Shown: positions 33,724 through 44,907, counted from the first letter of the stretch. The stretch: 64,000 bases of DNA from Cymodocea nodosa (GCA_036874045.1 JAZBRI010000008.1:6401001-6465000), one strand, 5' to 3'. The notes: generated from the letters alone by a model not told the origin. Made by a program: numbers and translations.

Positions 33724-35801
33724 AAATTAAGAAAAACTTTTTCTTGGTACCCAATTTTGTTCAGGACCAAGTTCATTAAACGCATATTTCTTCTTTTTTT
33801 TAAAAATAGTTTAACATTATCATTTATATTCTTATTAGTTGTAAGTACTATTGATTTATCATTAGCTTCATACTCACATATAGCATTATTGCTTTTGCAA
33901 TCATTCTTTTTGTTTTCAGATGTAGTATAATCAAGACCAAACATATTTTTGTCAGATGTTAATTTATTTTGCTCATGCTTATACATTTCTGTAAGTTCAT
34001 ACCAAGATTTTGTACTTGTATTAACACTTTCCGTACATACAAAATCTTTTTCTGCACAAGAATTTTTTGTTTTATCACATGCAGAATGAGTAATTGGTCT
34101 AATACTAGTGTATTGAATTACATGCTCAGGTTTCTGAATTTTCAGTTTACTACAATTGTCTGAAATTTTAGAAACATTAGAAACTTAATTTCCCGAACAA
34201 GAAATAAGATTTTTAAAAACATTTATAGTCATGCTAGAAATACAATTTGACAAATCATATTGATTTATATTATTACTGCATGATTCATCCCTTGAAGTAT
34301 CTACTTCTACATATTTATTACCTTGTTTCATAATAAAAGGAATTTTAGTCTTAGATTTACTTGCACTGCAACTAATAAATCCTTTATTGGCTTGAGATTC
34401 AAGATAACCAAATCCTAAGCCAAATTTATAAGACACCGCAGGGGCACTAGTTAGTTTGTCTAACTTAGTTTGACTTAAATTCCATTTCTCAAAGGTAGAA
34501 TTTAAATCTTGCTCTCTCAGTTTTAATTTATCTATCTCTAATTCAAGTTCATTTATATTGTTTCTCAACATTTCATTTTCAGATTCTATCTTTAATTTTT
34601 CAGCATTTATATTCTGTATTTGTTCATGTAAGATACATTCATTAAATCTAAATTTTTGCAAATCTCTAGCATGATTTTCATTATCACATTTAAACTTTTC
34701 TAAAGTAGTCGATAGGAAACAATTTTCTTCTTCCATAATGGATGAAGATTTTCTAATATTCTTATTTTCCAGTTTACAAACTTTAAGTTTTTGTAATAAT
34801 GCATGATAAGCACATAATAATTCATCAAAGTTGAAATCTGAATGACTTTCAGGATTAGATATTACCTCAGACTCTTCTGCCATGAAGCACACATGAGCAA
34901 CGTCTTCTAACTCTTGTTCTCCTTCTGAATGTGAAGATTTTGATGTTGATTCCTCATATTCAGACTCTTTAGACGTGTCATCCCAAGTGACCTTCAAAGC
35001 CTTTTTCTTGTAAAACTTTTTCTGAGTTTTCTGAGCCGTCTTCTTCTAATTTGTCCTACTTTGCTTTTCATTTTTCCTCATAGGACAATCTGGAGAAAGA
35101 TGTCCAGGTTTCTTACAGTTGTAGCATACATACTTTCTGGATGAAGAATTCTTGTCATTCAATGATTTTGACGTTGAGGGTTTATCATTTTTGTTCCTTT
35201 GCTGTTTCTTAACTTTCCATGCTTTCTTGAATTTCCTAGTCAGCAAAATCAAATCCTCGTCAGAATCAGTAGATATATCAGAATCTGAATTAATTTTGAA
35301 GGCTATTTCTTTCTTCATTTTAAGTTTGTTGTGACTCAGTGATTCATTTAATTGAACTTCATAAGCTATTAAATTTCCTATAAGTTCATTCACAGAATAA
35401 ACATTTAAATCTCGTGATTCCTCAATTGATGTTACTTTCTAAGACCATTTAGAACTTAGGGATCTGAGAATTTTCCTCACCAAATCCTTCTGTTCAAAAT
35501 TCTTTCCTAAACATTTTAATGAGTTTATGATATCAAGAAATCTAGAAAACATGTCAAAAATATTTTCGTCTTCATGCATCTTAAAGAGTTCATATTTATG
35601 AGTCAATATGTTTATTTTTGTCTCTTTAACTTGAGAAGTACCTTCATGTGAAACTTCTAATGCATGCCACACCTCATAAGCAGATTTATATGCCGACACT
35701 TTACTGAACTGTTCATAACTCAATGCACAAAATAAAATATTTAAGCCCTTAGCATTTAGAGTTTCATTTTCTTTTTCAGTAATTGTCCAAGTATCACTTT
35801 G
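33724..35801 (-). pseudogene. gag: gag of element E, N-terminus missing
   Basis: Begins inside the capsid region (TWTITEKENETLNAKG) at the truncation point 35801. It continues with EVWHALEVSHEGTSQVKETK, a CCHC knuckle (CYNCKKPGHLSPDC, about 35095-35135), KVTWDD, an acidic Ser/Glu segment and a long coiled coil (about 34480-34800). One frame is kept with stops at 35439, 35046 and 34185. A frameshift in an A-rich run near 33780-33800 precedes pol. The knuckle-plus-coiled-coil layout is the same as in B and D. Confidence 0.85.
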
Positions 35802-36766
35802 GAGAATTGTCGATATTGTCTATAGAAAGCTCGATACTCCTCCTCTATACACACTAGCCGTCCATCGATCACACCCTTTTCTTCTTTTTCTTCTTTTCTT
35901 TTATATTTCTTCAGTAGTAACTGCTTTTGCTTGAATGGTCGGTTGGATTTCCTTCATTCATATCAACGGTGATGATTTCTTCTCCCTACGCAATACATGC
36001 AATCGTGGTTTTTCTTCCAATTGTCTTGTTTCTGCAACCGCTACAGTGGCATATTAGAAAATAAATAGTCCGTGGAGTTACAGATAACTCAATAGACTTA
36101 CTTCGTTGATTTAACTATAAAACACATGCATAAATTTAACTATCCGATGCTCAGGTGCATTTCGGATACTTACAAAACTTAACTATCCGATGCCCAGATG
36201 CATTTCGAATACTTACAGATAACTCACCGAAAATCCACTTAAGTCACTTTACCAGAACATAACACATGTCAGCAGCAGTTTAATAATAAAATACACATTT
36301 CAGAGAGTTACAGGTTTAACTATCCGATGCCCAGCTGCAATTTCGGATAGTTATAGATAACTCACCGAAAGTTCACTTAAGTCAAGCATTATGGTTTCGA
36401 CACGTGTACTTCAGGAAATAATAAAATATTCTTTTAAAATATAACTGTTCGGCAATTTAAACATAACTCTCTGATACATTTTCGGTCTGTTAAACATAAC
36501 TGTCCAAAATATGTTCGATATGTTAAACATAACTATCCGAAATATCAAAAAATTCGGAAACTTAAGAATTTCACAACCTGCAACTTACCGACAGTTCAGA
36601 AATGTACTAAATTGACATTAATTCCCCCAATTTAAGCAGATTCTTTAATTAAAGCATATAACAGTGCAATTATAACATAATGTCTTAATTCTCATATGAT
36701 AAGCTAAATATTATGCAATTAACCATCATTTAACCATTAATAATATGCACTTTTTCATTCTAAACA
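35802..36766 (-). repeat. 3' LTR of Athila element G, truncated
   Basis: Matches about 50805-51771 of the other LTR, ending in TTCTAAACA before the polypurine tract. The missing part is the minus-strand end of the LTR; the sequence passes directly into gag of E at 35801. It carries dyads such as 36314-36351 (arms TAACTATCCGA and TCGGATAGTTA) and CGTTG-type half-sites near 36070-36115. Confidence 0.82.
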
Positions 36767-36800
36767 CTTCCCCCATACCTAAATTTTGCTAGTCCCTTAG
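36767..36800 (-). promoter_or_regulatory. Polypurine tract of Athila element G
   Basis: On the minus strand, GGGACTAGCAAAATTTAGG followed by TATGGGGGAAG. The wording (aagggactagcaaa, then a G run) is characteristic of the 3' end of plant Gypsy elements. The LTR starts immediately after it. Confidence 0.82.
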
Positions 36801-38482
36801 CAAACTAAGATCTAATTAATTGGTCTTTCTAAAAGTGCTAGAATTAATTCCTTTTCTTCTTTTTTTTCTTCTGTTCAACATAAGAATATATATTTTGTAT
36901 GTTTCAGTAATCAACTTGCAAATATACTTAGAATATATGTAAATTACATACAAAGTATATCATCATCACATAAGCGTTAATTATATTATTGTTTGTTCTT
37001 CTTTTCATCATTTGTCATCCTGAATTTTTCAATAAGATTTCTAGAAGAAATTTCAACAACATACGAATCAAAGTACAATCCAATTCAATATGATTAAGAC
37101 AAGTAGAATAAAGAATTGTATCTCTATTAAAACAACTTCAAAAGTTAATTCCAAATTCATATTTCAGCAATTCTAGATAATAGAAAATATACTCGATTCA
37201 TAAGATATCTCTATTTCACAAAACACTTGTATCTTTTCAGAACAGTATATGTTTTTTTTTTTCTTTTCTTTTTTTATACTTTAAAAGTTAATTTGACAAG
37301 CTTGAATCATACAAGAGCTTTCTAATGTACCCATGTAATGAGCTTTCAGTCAGCAATCCTAGATCTGATCAGGATCTTAGGTTGCCAAATTACAAGAGTC
37401 CTTTTTTTCAGGGCAACAATCCTTACATACCTATCTGCTCAAGTACAAAAGGCTCGTGATCAAACAAGTCAATAAACTCTCAAATTTTCCTTTTTTTTCT
37501 TTTTTTTTTTCAATCAAAATACACACAAACAAAGCATTAATCACATACTGTATATGTACATATTTCATTAATATAGATGTAGTAAAACACCAATCTCATA
37601 TAGTCCTGCTTCTATTATTTACTGAAAATAATAATGAGCTCATACTTTTTATGTAGTTTAATAAGATCTACACATAAATCATTCTACAAGTTCAATCAGT
37701 AAAATTAAATGTATCTTTAATCATATGTGTTTCATTTAATCTAGAATTCACATCTCAGCTCCTTCAGGACTTCAGATAATTTACTGATTTTTCATTAAGC
37801 ATTCTGATTTCATTTTAAAATTGTGAAACTGTTAAACTCATGAAATTCAGAAAAAACATAAGATACTATATCTAGATTTGCATAAATAGTAAATTCTATA
37901 GCATCATATATAGCCTTCTAAATATAACATTCAAGTAGTTACAATTTATAAATTTTACATTCTCAATTATCGGATAATTACAGCAAGTTCATAAAAATTT
38001 TCAATTTCCACAAAACGTTACAATACCATTTTAATTCCTTTAATTAACAAACTTACATGGCTGTTACTTTAATTACCTCCCCCCATACCTACATTTTGCA
38101 TTGTCCTCAATGTAAAAGATTTGACAATAAATACAGTTTTGTTGATTTAAAATTCAGGATAAGTAATCAGTTACATACCTTGTTTCGTTTGTATCTCCTT
38201 CTGCATATTCTGATTTTTTGATTCTGAAAAACTTTTCATTCACAGATAAAAGCAAAACAAAATAACATTTAACAGATATTTATAAATCATTGTCTTGTGT
38301 GGAACCCAAGCTTCTATACCTTTGGTGGCTCACAAGCAAGCTAGTTGGTTTCCCAGAAGAGATACCAATAAACTGGATTGATATATATATATTTTTTTCT
38401 TTTATAAAATAAAATGAAAACTATAATTTTTTCTAAAAATAAATGTAGAATACACACAACATTAAACACACAAAATCACAGC
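36801..38482 (-). other. 3' non-coding region of Athila G with conserved block and second purine signature
   Basis: No gene seen. The stretch 37282-37485 matches the pol-ORF3 spacer of Copia E (29903-30112) and E2, and weaker similarity continues to about 37960. At 38085-38130 the minus strand has an Athila-type purine signature (ATTGAGGACAATGCAAAATG, then GTATGGGGGGAGG), which looks like an older or second polypurine tract. (TA)-rich runs lie near 38381-38395. Confidence 0.62.
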
Positions 38483-39619
38483 TTAAGAACATGATTGAAA
38501 AGTAGGAACAAATGGAATAAATGTATCAGTCCAAGCAAACTTTTTAGGCATAGTTCTTCTTGCTATTAATTCTATTTTAATGTAGTTCTTGTTCATTCTT
38601 AATTTGTAAACGTGTAATATATTATAAATTCCAAATACTAGTGTATTACCATTAATGATATGAAATGTAGAAAGGGATCCTTTTTGGTTCCAAGGTAATG
38701 TAGCAGTTTCTATTTCTACATCTATTTTAATATACTTCTCTTCCCACTTCCATTCATTAATGTCTTCCATAATACATATTTGAAATTTCATCAATTCATC
38801 CCACCATCTTATCAAACATAAAGTAGGATCATCTTCTTCATTATACCACATTCCTATTTGAATTTTATTAAATTCTGCAGATGGTGGTTTAGCTATATCA
38901 CTCAGTGTAGGTAAAATTTCTAGAAATTCATCATAACTGTCTATGCTCACTATGTATAAATCAGATCCAAATGCTATTGATATATCTGTGACAAGATATA
39001 CATATCCATCAAGTATGACATGTGTTTGGTTAATTAATGATTTCTGTCCTAGATATATCATAACATCTTCATTCCAATATCTATTCAAAAAATTATACAC
39101 ACTTAAGCGTAAATCTTCACCCCAATTTCCTATAGGTCTCTAATAATATAATTTTTCAGGAATTGTAGAATTTTTATCAGAAAATATTAAAGCCAATCCA
39201 CAATTTATAGTTGGTACTTCATATCTATTAGGTCTTCCTATATACCATTCTTCTCTTGTTATAGGATTTCTTATCAAAATATCAGGTAATAAACTTGCAT
39301 ACCTTGGTCTCATCTTGTATATGATTAATCCTTCATCTATCCCCATAATATGATCTATTCCTTCTAATGTATTGGGTGGAATTCTAGTAGTTTCTTCCAT
39401 AGGCAGATATTCATGGTTAATTGAACTACGATTAAATAACCTCCATTTGAATCTATCTCTAATCTTAGTCATTTTTGCAGCTTGTAGTCCGTGAAAATAT
39501 TTTTCTTCAATACAGTCTTTAATTTCCTTTGATACACAGCACAGCTTGCACAAATCTTTAGCTGACAAATTACTCAGTACTTCCCTTAGTGCATCCAATG
39601 GTAATTGCATCAATTCCAT
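38483..39619 (-). pseudogene. F-box gene carried inside the Athila element, one premature stop
   Basis: A 379-codon frame without introns, interrupted only by a TAG at 39140-39142 (codon 160). The N-terminal F-box (LPLDALREVLSNLSAKDLCK, then LCCVSKEIKDCIE) would bind SKP1 in an SCF ubiquitin ligase. The rest resembles plant F-box-associated or kelch-type regions: IDEGLIIY, IRNPITREEW, GYVYLVTD, then a repeat-like C-terminal half that would bind a substrate. It lies between gag and the 3' end of the element on the same strand. A dyad cluster is 70-125 bases upstream, and a T-rich stretch ending TTATACAG lies just before the start. I infer capture of a host gene or transcript. A normal host locus invaded from both sides is the alternative. 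Confidence 0.75.
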
Positions 39620-39659
39620 TTGTCAATTCTGTATAACACAAACAAAAATATAGTAGAGA

Positions 39660-39765
39660 CAAAAATTAACATAACTACTACACACCCTCGTGGAGTTAAG
39701 GCATAACTCAACGGACTAAGTTCGTTGAGTTAAAGACTAACTCTACAATACTATTAACTATAAAT
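39660..39765 (-). promoter_or_regulatory. CGTTG-type dyads before the F-box gene
   Basis: Two adjoining units at about 39687-39750: arms CTCGTGGAGTTA and ATAACTCAACGGA, then TTCGTTGAGTTA and CTAACTCTAC. The same cluster is present in Athila copy G2 at about 52405-52480. Confidence 0.65.
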
Positions 39766-39806
39766 AAAAACATATATATACAGATAGTTTCTTTAGATAT
39801 GCTGCT

Positions 39807-41150
39807 TCATTCAGCTACCCTCCCAGAAGAGGTATCAATTTCATTAACCATTCTATTGACAGGATTAGGTATTGCTTGTATTGGCAATCCTCCAGTAGGT
39901 CTAACTTCCATTAGTTCCTTCTGTCTAAGTGGTATATTTCTATTCTCATTTTGAATTGCAGCATTTCCAAATACAAAATCTAGACAATTATTTAATTGTT
40001 GGATTATATTTTCTAATTTCTCTATTCTAGATCCTTGTTCTAGTAATGCTTCATAACTTATATTCTTCTCATTTACATTTTCTCCTCCCTGGAAATTGTT
40101 GTTTCTCCAAGATAAATTTGGGTGATTTCTCCAATTAGGATTATAAGAATTTCCCAAGTTATCTCTCTAGTTTCTAGCATAAATAATATCTAAATCATTT
40201 ATGTTTGCATTCTTTTCTGCTAGCTTTTGATTTAATGATAACTCTTCTATTTTCTTTGTTCATTCAGTTAATTTCACCTCAAGCATAGTACTTGAATCTA
40301 TTTCATGCATTCCCCTTGGCAATATTTTTTTATCTGTAATAGCTTCAACCAAGTTTTCCCACTGTGTAGTTCTTTTTGCAAAGTTTTCTAAATATGCCCA
40401 TGCTTCTTCACTACAAAGTTTTAGAAATCCATTTTGACAAGTAGATTCTAATAAAGATTTTGTTGAAACATCTATGACTTCATAAATTATACCTATTAAT
40501 TGTACCTTACTCATTGCATGATGTGGACATTGAGTCAGTAAATCTTTAAATCTTTCAAAATATTTCCAGAATGATTCACCCTGTTTTTGGCTACACATTA
40601 ATATTTCTTTTTTCTTTTTAATTGTTTGATGTGTTGGATAATATTTTTCCAAAAAAACAGAGAAAAATTCAGTTCATGCAGAAATTGAATCAGGCGACAA
40701 AGTATATAACCATCTCTTAGCTGTGTCTTTTAAAGCAAAAGGGATTTATCTAAGTTTAATAGCATCTATACTCATGTTCGGCATTTTCATCATTTGACAA
40801 ACTTCATTAAATTCTCTAAGGAAATAATAGGCATCCTCTCTTTCTAATCCATGAAAATGTAGCAATTGACTAATATAATTAGATTTCAGTTCAAACCTAT
40901 CTCCCTCAAAGTTTGGCAATCGAATACATGAAGGTTCATCAACTAATTCCGGATACAGAATTTCTCCTAATGGTTTTTCTACTGGAATAGCCATCTCTAC
41001 GCTCTCTTTTAAAGAAAGGTTAGCTACACCCCAAAGAATTTCGTTAAAGTTCAGCTCAGAAAATTTTTCAGTACTCCTTTGCGATGAAAATTCCTAGGTA
41101 GGTGTTCTTACTAATCGTTTAGTGCTTAGAGAACGAGTCCATGTGCTCAT
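39807..41150 (-). pseudogene. gag: gag of Athila element G, located downstream of pol and ORF3
   Basis: The ATG at 41150 opens MSTWTRSLSTKRLVRTP. It continues with the Athila-type capsid region (IRLPNFEGDRFELKSNYISQ, YYPTHQTIKKKKE, FWKYFERFKDLLTQCPHH) and the Pro/Asn-rich tail (NPNWRNHPNLSWRNN), ending ...SGRVAE at the TGA 39807-39809. Stops near 41097, 40749 and 40257-40262 and one near 40168 interrupt it. Normally gag precedes protease in Athila; here it is the fourth module, after ORF3. It has its own dyads and TATA word upstream. The zinc knuckle belonging to gag is instead found at 49014-49574 next to the primer site. Confidence 0.8.
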
Positions 41151-41308
41151 AAATAAATAACAAATGATTAATTACATACCAGTCTAAAGCTTTCTATTCA
41201 ATAAACATTTGTTGTCAGATGAATTTGAATCAACTGCTTCTCCATCTAGTTCCTTCAACGCATTCTCCTTTCTTTTAAAAGTGCTAGTAACTCGTAAATA
41301 ACATTCTG

Positions 41309-41320
41309 TTTTATATATAT
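41309..41320 (-). promoter_or_regulatory. TATA box before the displaced gag of G
   Basis: TATATATATAAAA on the minus strand, about 160 bases before the gag ATG at 41150 and 150 bases after the dyad array at 41460-41690. Confidence 0.55.
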
Positions 41321-41459
41321 AATGCACATCCATAAAGTGAATAAATCTTGTTGCAAGAATGTGTCTTGCAACGTGCATCGTGGTTCCTATTTTTTTGGGT
41401 ACGTGTACCACTATTAATTTCAAATTTTGGTAACCGCTAAGCTGACGAAGTTTCGTTCG

Positions 41460-41690
41460 TAGTTAAAAGAATAATTGTTCTGCTTAATCCACGAACTAAC
41501 CTCGTTGAGATACAGATAACTCAACGAAACAATGTTGGTTACTGTTGCTAACTCCACGGACTAACTTCGTTGAGTTACAGATAACTCAACGGAGTGACCT
41601 TATATTATATTATTGACCTCGTGGAGTTAAGTTTAACTCAATGAACTTACTTCGTTGAGTTAACACTTAGCAACTTCTAAGTTTTACTCC
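41460..41690 (-). promoter_or_regulatory. CGTTG-type dyad array before the displaced gag of G
   Basis: At least three units: about 41501-41529 (CTCGTTGAGATA, ATAACTCAACGAA), 41567-41594 (TTCGTTGAGTTA, ATAACTCAACGGA) and 41625-41680 (CTCGTGGAGTTA, TTAACTCAATGAA, TTCGTTGAGTTAA). These match the words used in the LTR of G. Confidence 0.7.
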
Positions 41691-42091
41691 TCGCAAGTAC
41701 CTCTCTGTTTTTTTTCTTTTTCATTCTGCTAACTAAAATAAAGTTAAATCTATGTCATTAATGCATCATTCTATTCAAAATTCATTTAAATCTGAACATT
41801 ATATAAAGATTTAACTTGCAGGTCATTTTATGTTATGCATAATTTACATTTTACCTTGCAACATGCAAAAATTTTTAAGCATTTATCCTGTCATTCAGCA
41901 AATTGTAAATCTGTTAAACATTCATTCATAAAGTTTCATAAATTATATAATATTCACTAAATTCCATTCATTTCACATTCAAAACAAGTACGAAAAGTAC
42001 ATTTGAAAATTTATATTCATTAATATGAATCAATTTACAGTACAATCAAACATTTTCATACAATTTTATACAAGTAGACGAACAACACAAT
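41691..42091 (-). other. Intergenic region between ORF3 and gag of G
   Basis: AT-rich, no gene, no clear purine tract and no LTR-like ends. Because there is no LTR boundary here, gag and ORF3 appear to belong to the same element. Confidence 0.55.
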
Positions 42092-44333
42092 TTAATCTCT
42101 ATTCCTAAGTTCATCTACTTCCTTCTGGAGTTTTTCTAATTGAAGTTCTAATTGATTAATTTTTTCTACTACTCCTATTATTCCTCTAGAAGGTACAGCT
42201 ATCTCTACAGCTACAAAATTTCTATACTCTTTCACTGAAATGGTTCTTGATCTGATCCTTTTTGATGTCTATTTCGTGAAATCAATACAATCCACCATCA
42301 GCAATGGAATCAAATCTCCATAAAACAATTTCTTCTTTACAATTTTCAGCTTGGAGATAAAAACTGCAGTCCAATTTATTTGAATTCTATTTACAACTAC
42401 AAATATGGCCCATTTGACAAATTGACTTAATTCTATGTCATGGCCTTGTCGTTGATAGACATTCTTAATTAAAATGTTGGCTACCATGTGTGCTTTACCA
42501 TTTAAATGCTTCAATCTGTTTAATAAAGGCACACCAGGATTGATAGCCAAACTATCCTTGATTTCCTGTTCAGTCCATTCAACTGCAGTTGTACTTTCTA
42601 ATATTTCTTGTCCTTCATTCTTTAATCCAAAAATGTTGTGGAGAAGCTCTAGTGTTATCTGTACATCAGCTTCCTCCACGTTGGAAATTAATCCTCCTTC
42701 TCCTTCTCTTAAATTTGCATAGAAACAGGGCACTAAATTCTCATATACTGCATGCCCTCTTTCTTGAGAAATAAACTTCAGTAGACCTTGGAATTCAAAT
42801 AAATCTTTGATTTCTTGCATTCCATCCTAATTTACTGGTCTACTATAAATAATATCACAACCACTAATTTCTTGATATTTGATATAAGCTTCTTGACTCA
42901 AAAAATGTACTTCATTCAAAACTGTTGTTTCAGTCGGGTCAGTAATGTACTTTGTTGTTCTAGAGGGGTTTGTTCTTGATTTTCCTCTACCATAGGCTGC
43001 ATCTGAATGTTCTCTACAGATTCCTGAATTTCTATTTCTGTTTCTTTTATCTGTGGTGGTGAGTCGGCAGAACTCTCCACTCTGTCTTGAATTCTTTCCA
43101 TAAATTGCTGAAGAGTTTCTTGATCTTTAGTGGAATCTGTAAAGTTATTTTTGTCCAAATGGCTTCTTTCAGCCTCTTCATTTTCTGCTCTTTCTTCTTC
43201 CTCCTAACAACCAATCTGCTCTGTCACTGTTCTTTCTGATTCTGTAACAGATTGGGATGGAGTCACGGGCAATTCAGTTTCTGCCCTAATTTCTGTTCTT
43301 TCTTCTTGTACAAGCTGTAGATTAATTTCAGCCTAATTTTCTTCTTGTCTTTGCTCCTGCTGCTGCAACTCCTGCTCCTCCTCAGAATCAAATAGTAGGT
43401 TTATAAAAATTTGCTCCACAGGCCCTATTGACATTGGTATCTCAGATTTAATCTCTTTTTGATAGTCAGACACTATCTCTTTTCCTTTCCTTTTTCTGAT
43501 TAATTGTGTTTGTTCTTCCTCTTCTTCTTCTGAGATTAAATCTACAAAAGTAGGCTCTGCAGGCCTTCGAGCCACAAGTACTGGCTCTTCCTATTTAACT
43601 TTCTCTATAATTACTAGTCTCGAAGGACCAGCCTCAGCTTCTCTTGCAGCACTTGATTTAGTTGCTGCCTGATGCTGTTCAACCTTTATTCTGTACTAGG
43701 CCCTCAACTTTTCTTCGACCCTTTTTTTCTTAATGGCATCATATAAAATATGTGCCTTAGCTGTAGCTATTTCTTGAGTATCACCTTAGTCTCTTGCTGT
43801 TTTGACCAAGCTAGTAAATTCTTTCTCTTCTTCATCAGTTCTCGGCCAAGCAAATGCAACTTGTGGCAATGGCTTTGTTGATTGAACTAGAGGTCCTAAC
43901 TGTTGTTCCTCAGGAATAGGTCTTTCAGTAGTCGGTTCCTCCCGTTCTTTAGTTGCCTCTTCTTCATTTTCTTTCCTTTCTTGCTCCCAGATCGCCCATT
44001 TTTAGCTCGTCTACAGATTTGCCTTTTGAACCAGAGCCAGGACTTACGTTGGATTAATTCTAGGGCAACTTCGTTGTTTGGCCTTATTTTTCTTTCCTTG
44101 CTTACAACAATTTCCGTAACAACCTTTATTCTTGTTTCCATTATATGAGGTATTTGTATACCCAAATCTACTAGATCTCTTCTGAAGTTGAAAAGTTTAG
44201 ATTCTACCTTCTGTAACTCTTTTTCTCTTATCGTATTTTTGATCTTTTGCCGCATGTGCCATTCTTCTAATTCCTTTAGAAATTCTGATGTGTCAACAAC
44301 ATCTTTCCAGAACTCAGGTGTCATCTTTCTCAT
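42092..44333 (-). pseudogene. ORF3 of Athila element G
   Basis: I choose the ATG at 44333, opening MRKMTPEFWKDV. The N-terminal part is basic and helical (to about 43900). The middle is acidic and Gln/Glu-rich (43575-42916). The shared domain is at 42820-42280: LFEFQGLLKF, CFYANL, ITLELLHNIFGLKNEG, LNGKAHMVANIL, RQGHDIEL, RIQINWTAVF, KKLFYGDL. After a stop at 42269-42271 the same frame continues into a leucine-rich coiled coil ending at 42092. Frameshifts and stops break the middle. The domain is clearly the same as in ORF3 of Copia elements B, E and F, although Athila belongs to another superfamily. Confidence 0.72.
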
Positions 44334-44399
44334 CGTGGACTTACAGAACAGCACAGAATTGCTCTGATTTCTACTGTTCTAGATTCTAAATGATTTGCA

Positions 44400-44640
44400 G
44401 GATAATGCCCCCAAAACCCTAGGTTTTAGTTTAAATAAGCCCTAAGTTTAGGCGGGTAATTGGGTCATTTCCCGAACCAACTATTACTCTCTCATCCGTG
44501 GTCTTAGCTACAGTACTCTGTTGAGTTACAGTTAACTCAACGGAATAAGCTCGTTGACTAACTCAAGACTCAATGGAGAAAGCTTGTTGAGTTAAGTGTA
44601 ACTCAACGGACTTACCGCATAAACAGATATAAAAATAAAA
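44400..44640 (-). promoter_or_regulatory. Internal promoter of ORF3 in G: TATA word and CGTTG-type dyads
   Basis: TATTTAAA at 44430-44437 (minus) lies about 95 bases before the ATG, the same word as in Copia E and E2. Two dyads lie upstream: 44518-44543 (CTGTTGAGTTA, TTAACTCAACGG) and about 44584-44611 (TTGTTGAGTTA, GTAACTCAACGGA). Confidence 0.7.
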
Positions 44641-44847
44641 ATACTACAGAATAATTTTTATGTTAACTTTTTTTTTACCAGTTTAACCGATACTATATTT
44701 CGATCAGACCTAATTTTTTTCCGGTTGAACCGATACGATGTTTTGGTAAAACTAACATTTTTTCTGAAAATTAATATACATATTTTTTTTATGTTCCGGT
44801 CATACTGATGGATCCGGTCGGTTGAATCGTAACGATTTTTATATTTT

Positions 44848-44884
<37 letters not shown>

Positions 44885-44907
44885 CAACATAAAAAATTGA
44901 TTTCTTA
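44641..44907 (-). repeat. CGGTTNAACCG-type repeats and a (TA)n tract
   Basis: Between integrase and the ORF3 promoter there are about four related words around CGGTTGAACCGATAC (44684-44840), often self-complementary, then alternating TA at about 44857-44881. I see no gene. This is a second dyad vocabulary distinct from the CGTTG type. Confidence 0.5.

Larger units (their letters stand above)
24601..35801 (-). mobile_element. Element E: Sirevirus-like Ty1/copia element with ORF3, 5' truncated
   Basis: On the minus strand: partial gag (35801-33724), pol (33723-30608), spacer, internal purine tract and promoter, ORF3 (29010-26740), polypurine tracts, 3' LTR (24601-26214). The 5' LTR and gag start are missing; the sequence jumps at 35801/35802 into a truncated Athila LTR. 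The 3' LTR sits in pol of K. Confidence 0.85.

Noticed and set aside
38320..38350. Possible primer site (minus strand ggtatctcttctggg).
   Set aside because: It matches only the first six bases of TGGTATCAGAGC, and no LTR end lies next to it.
41184..41423. A 79-codon minus-strand frame just before the displaced Athila gag.
   Set aside because: It spans the TATA word at 41309-41320 and lies between a dyad array and the gag start. It has no recognisable domain and is best seen as leader/promoter sequence.
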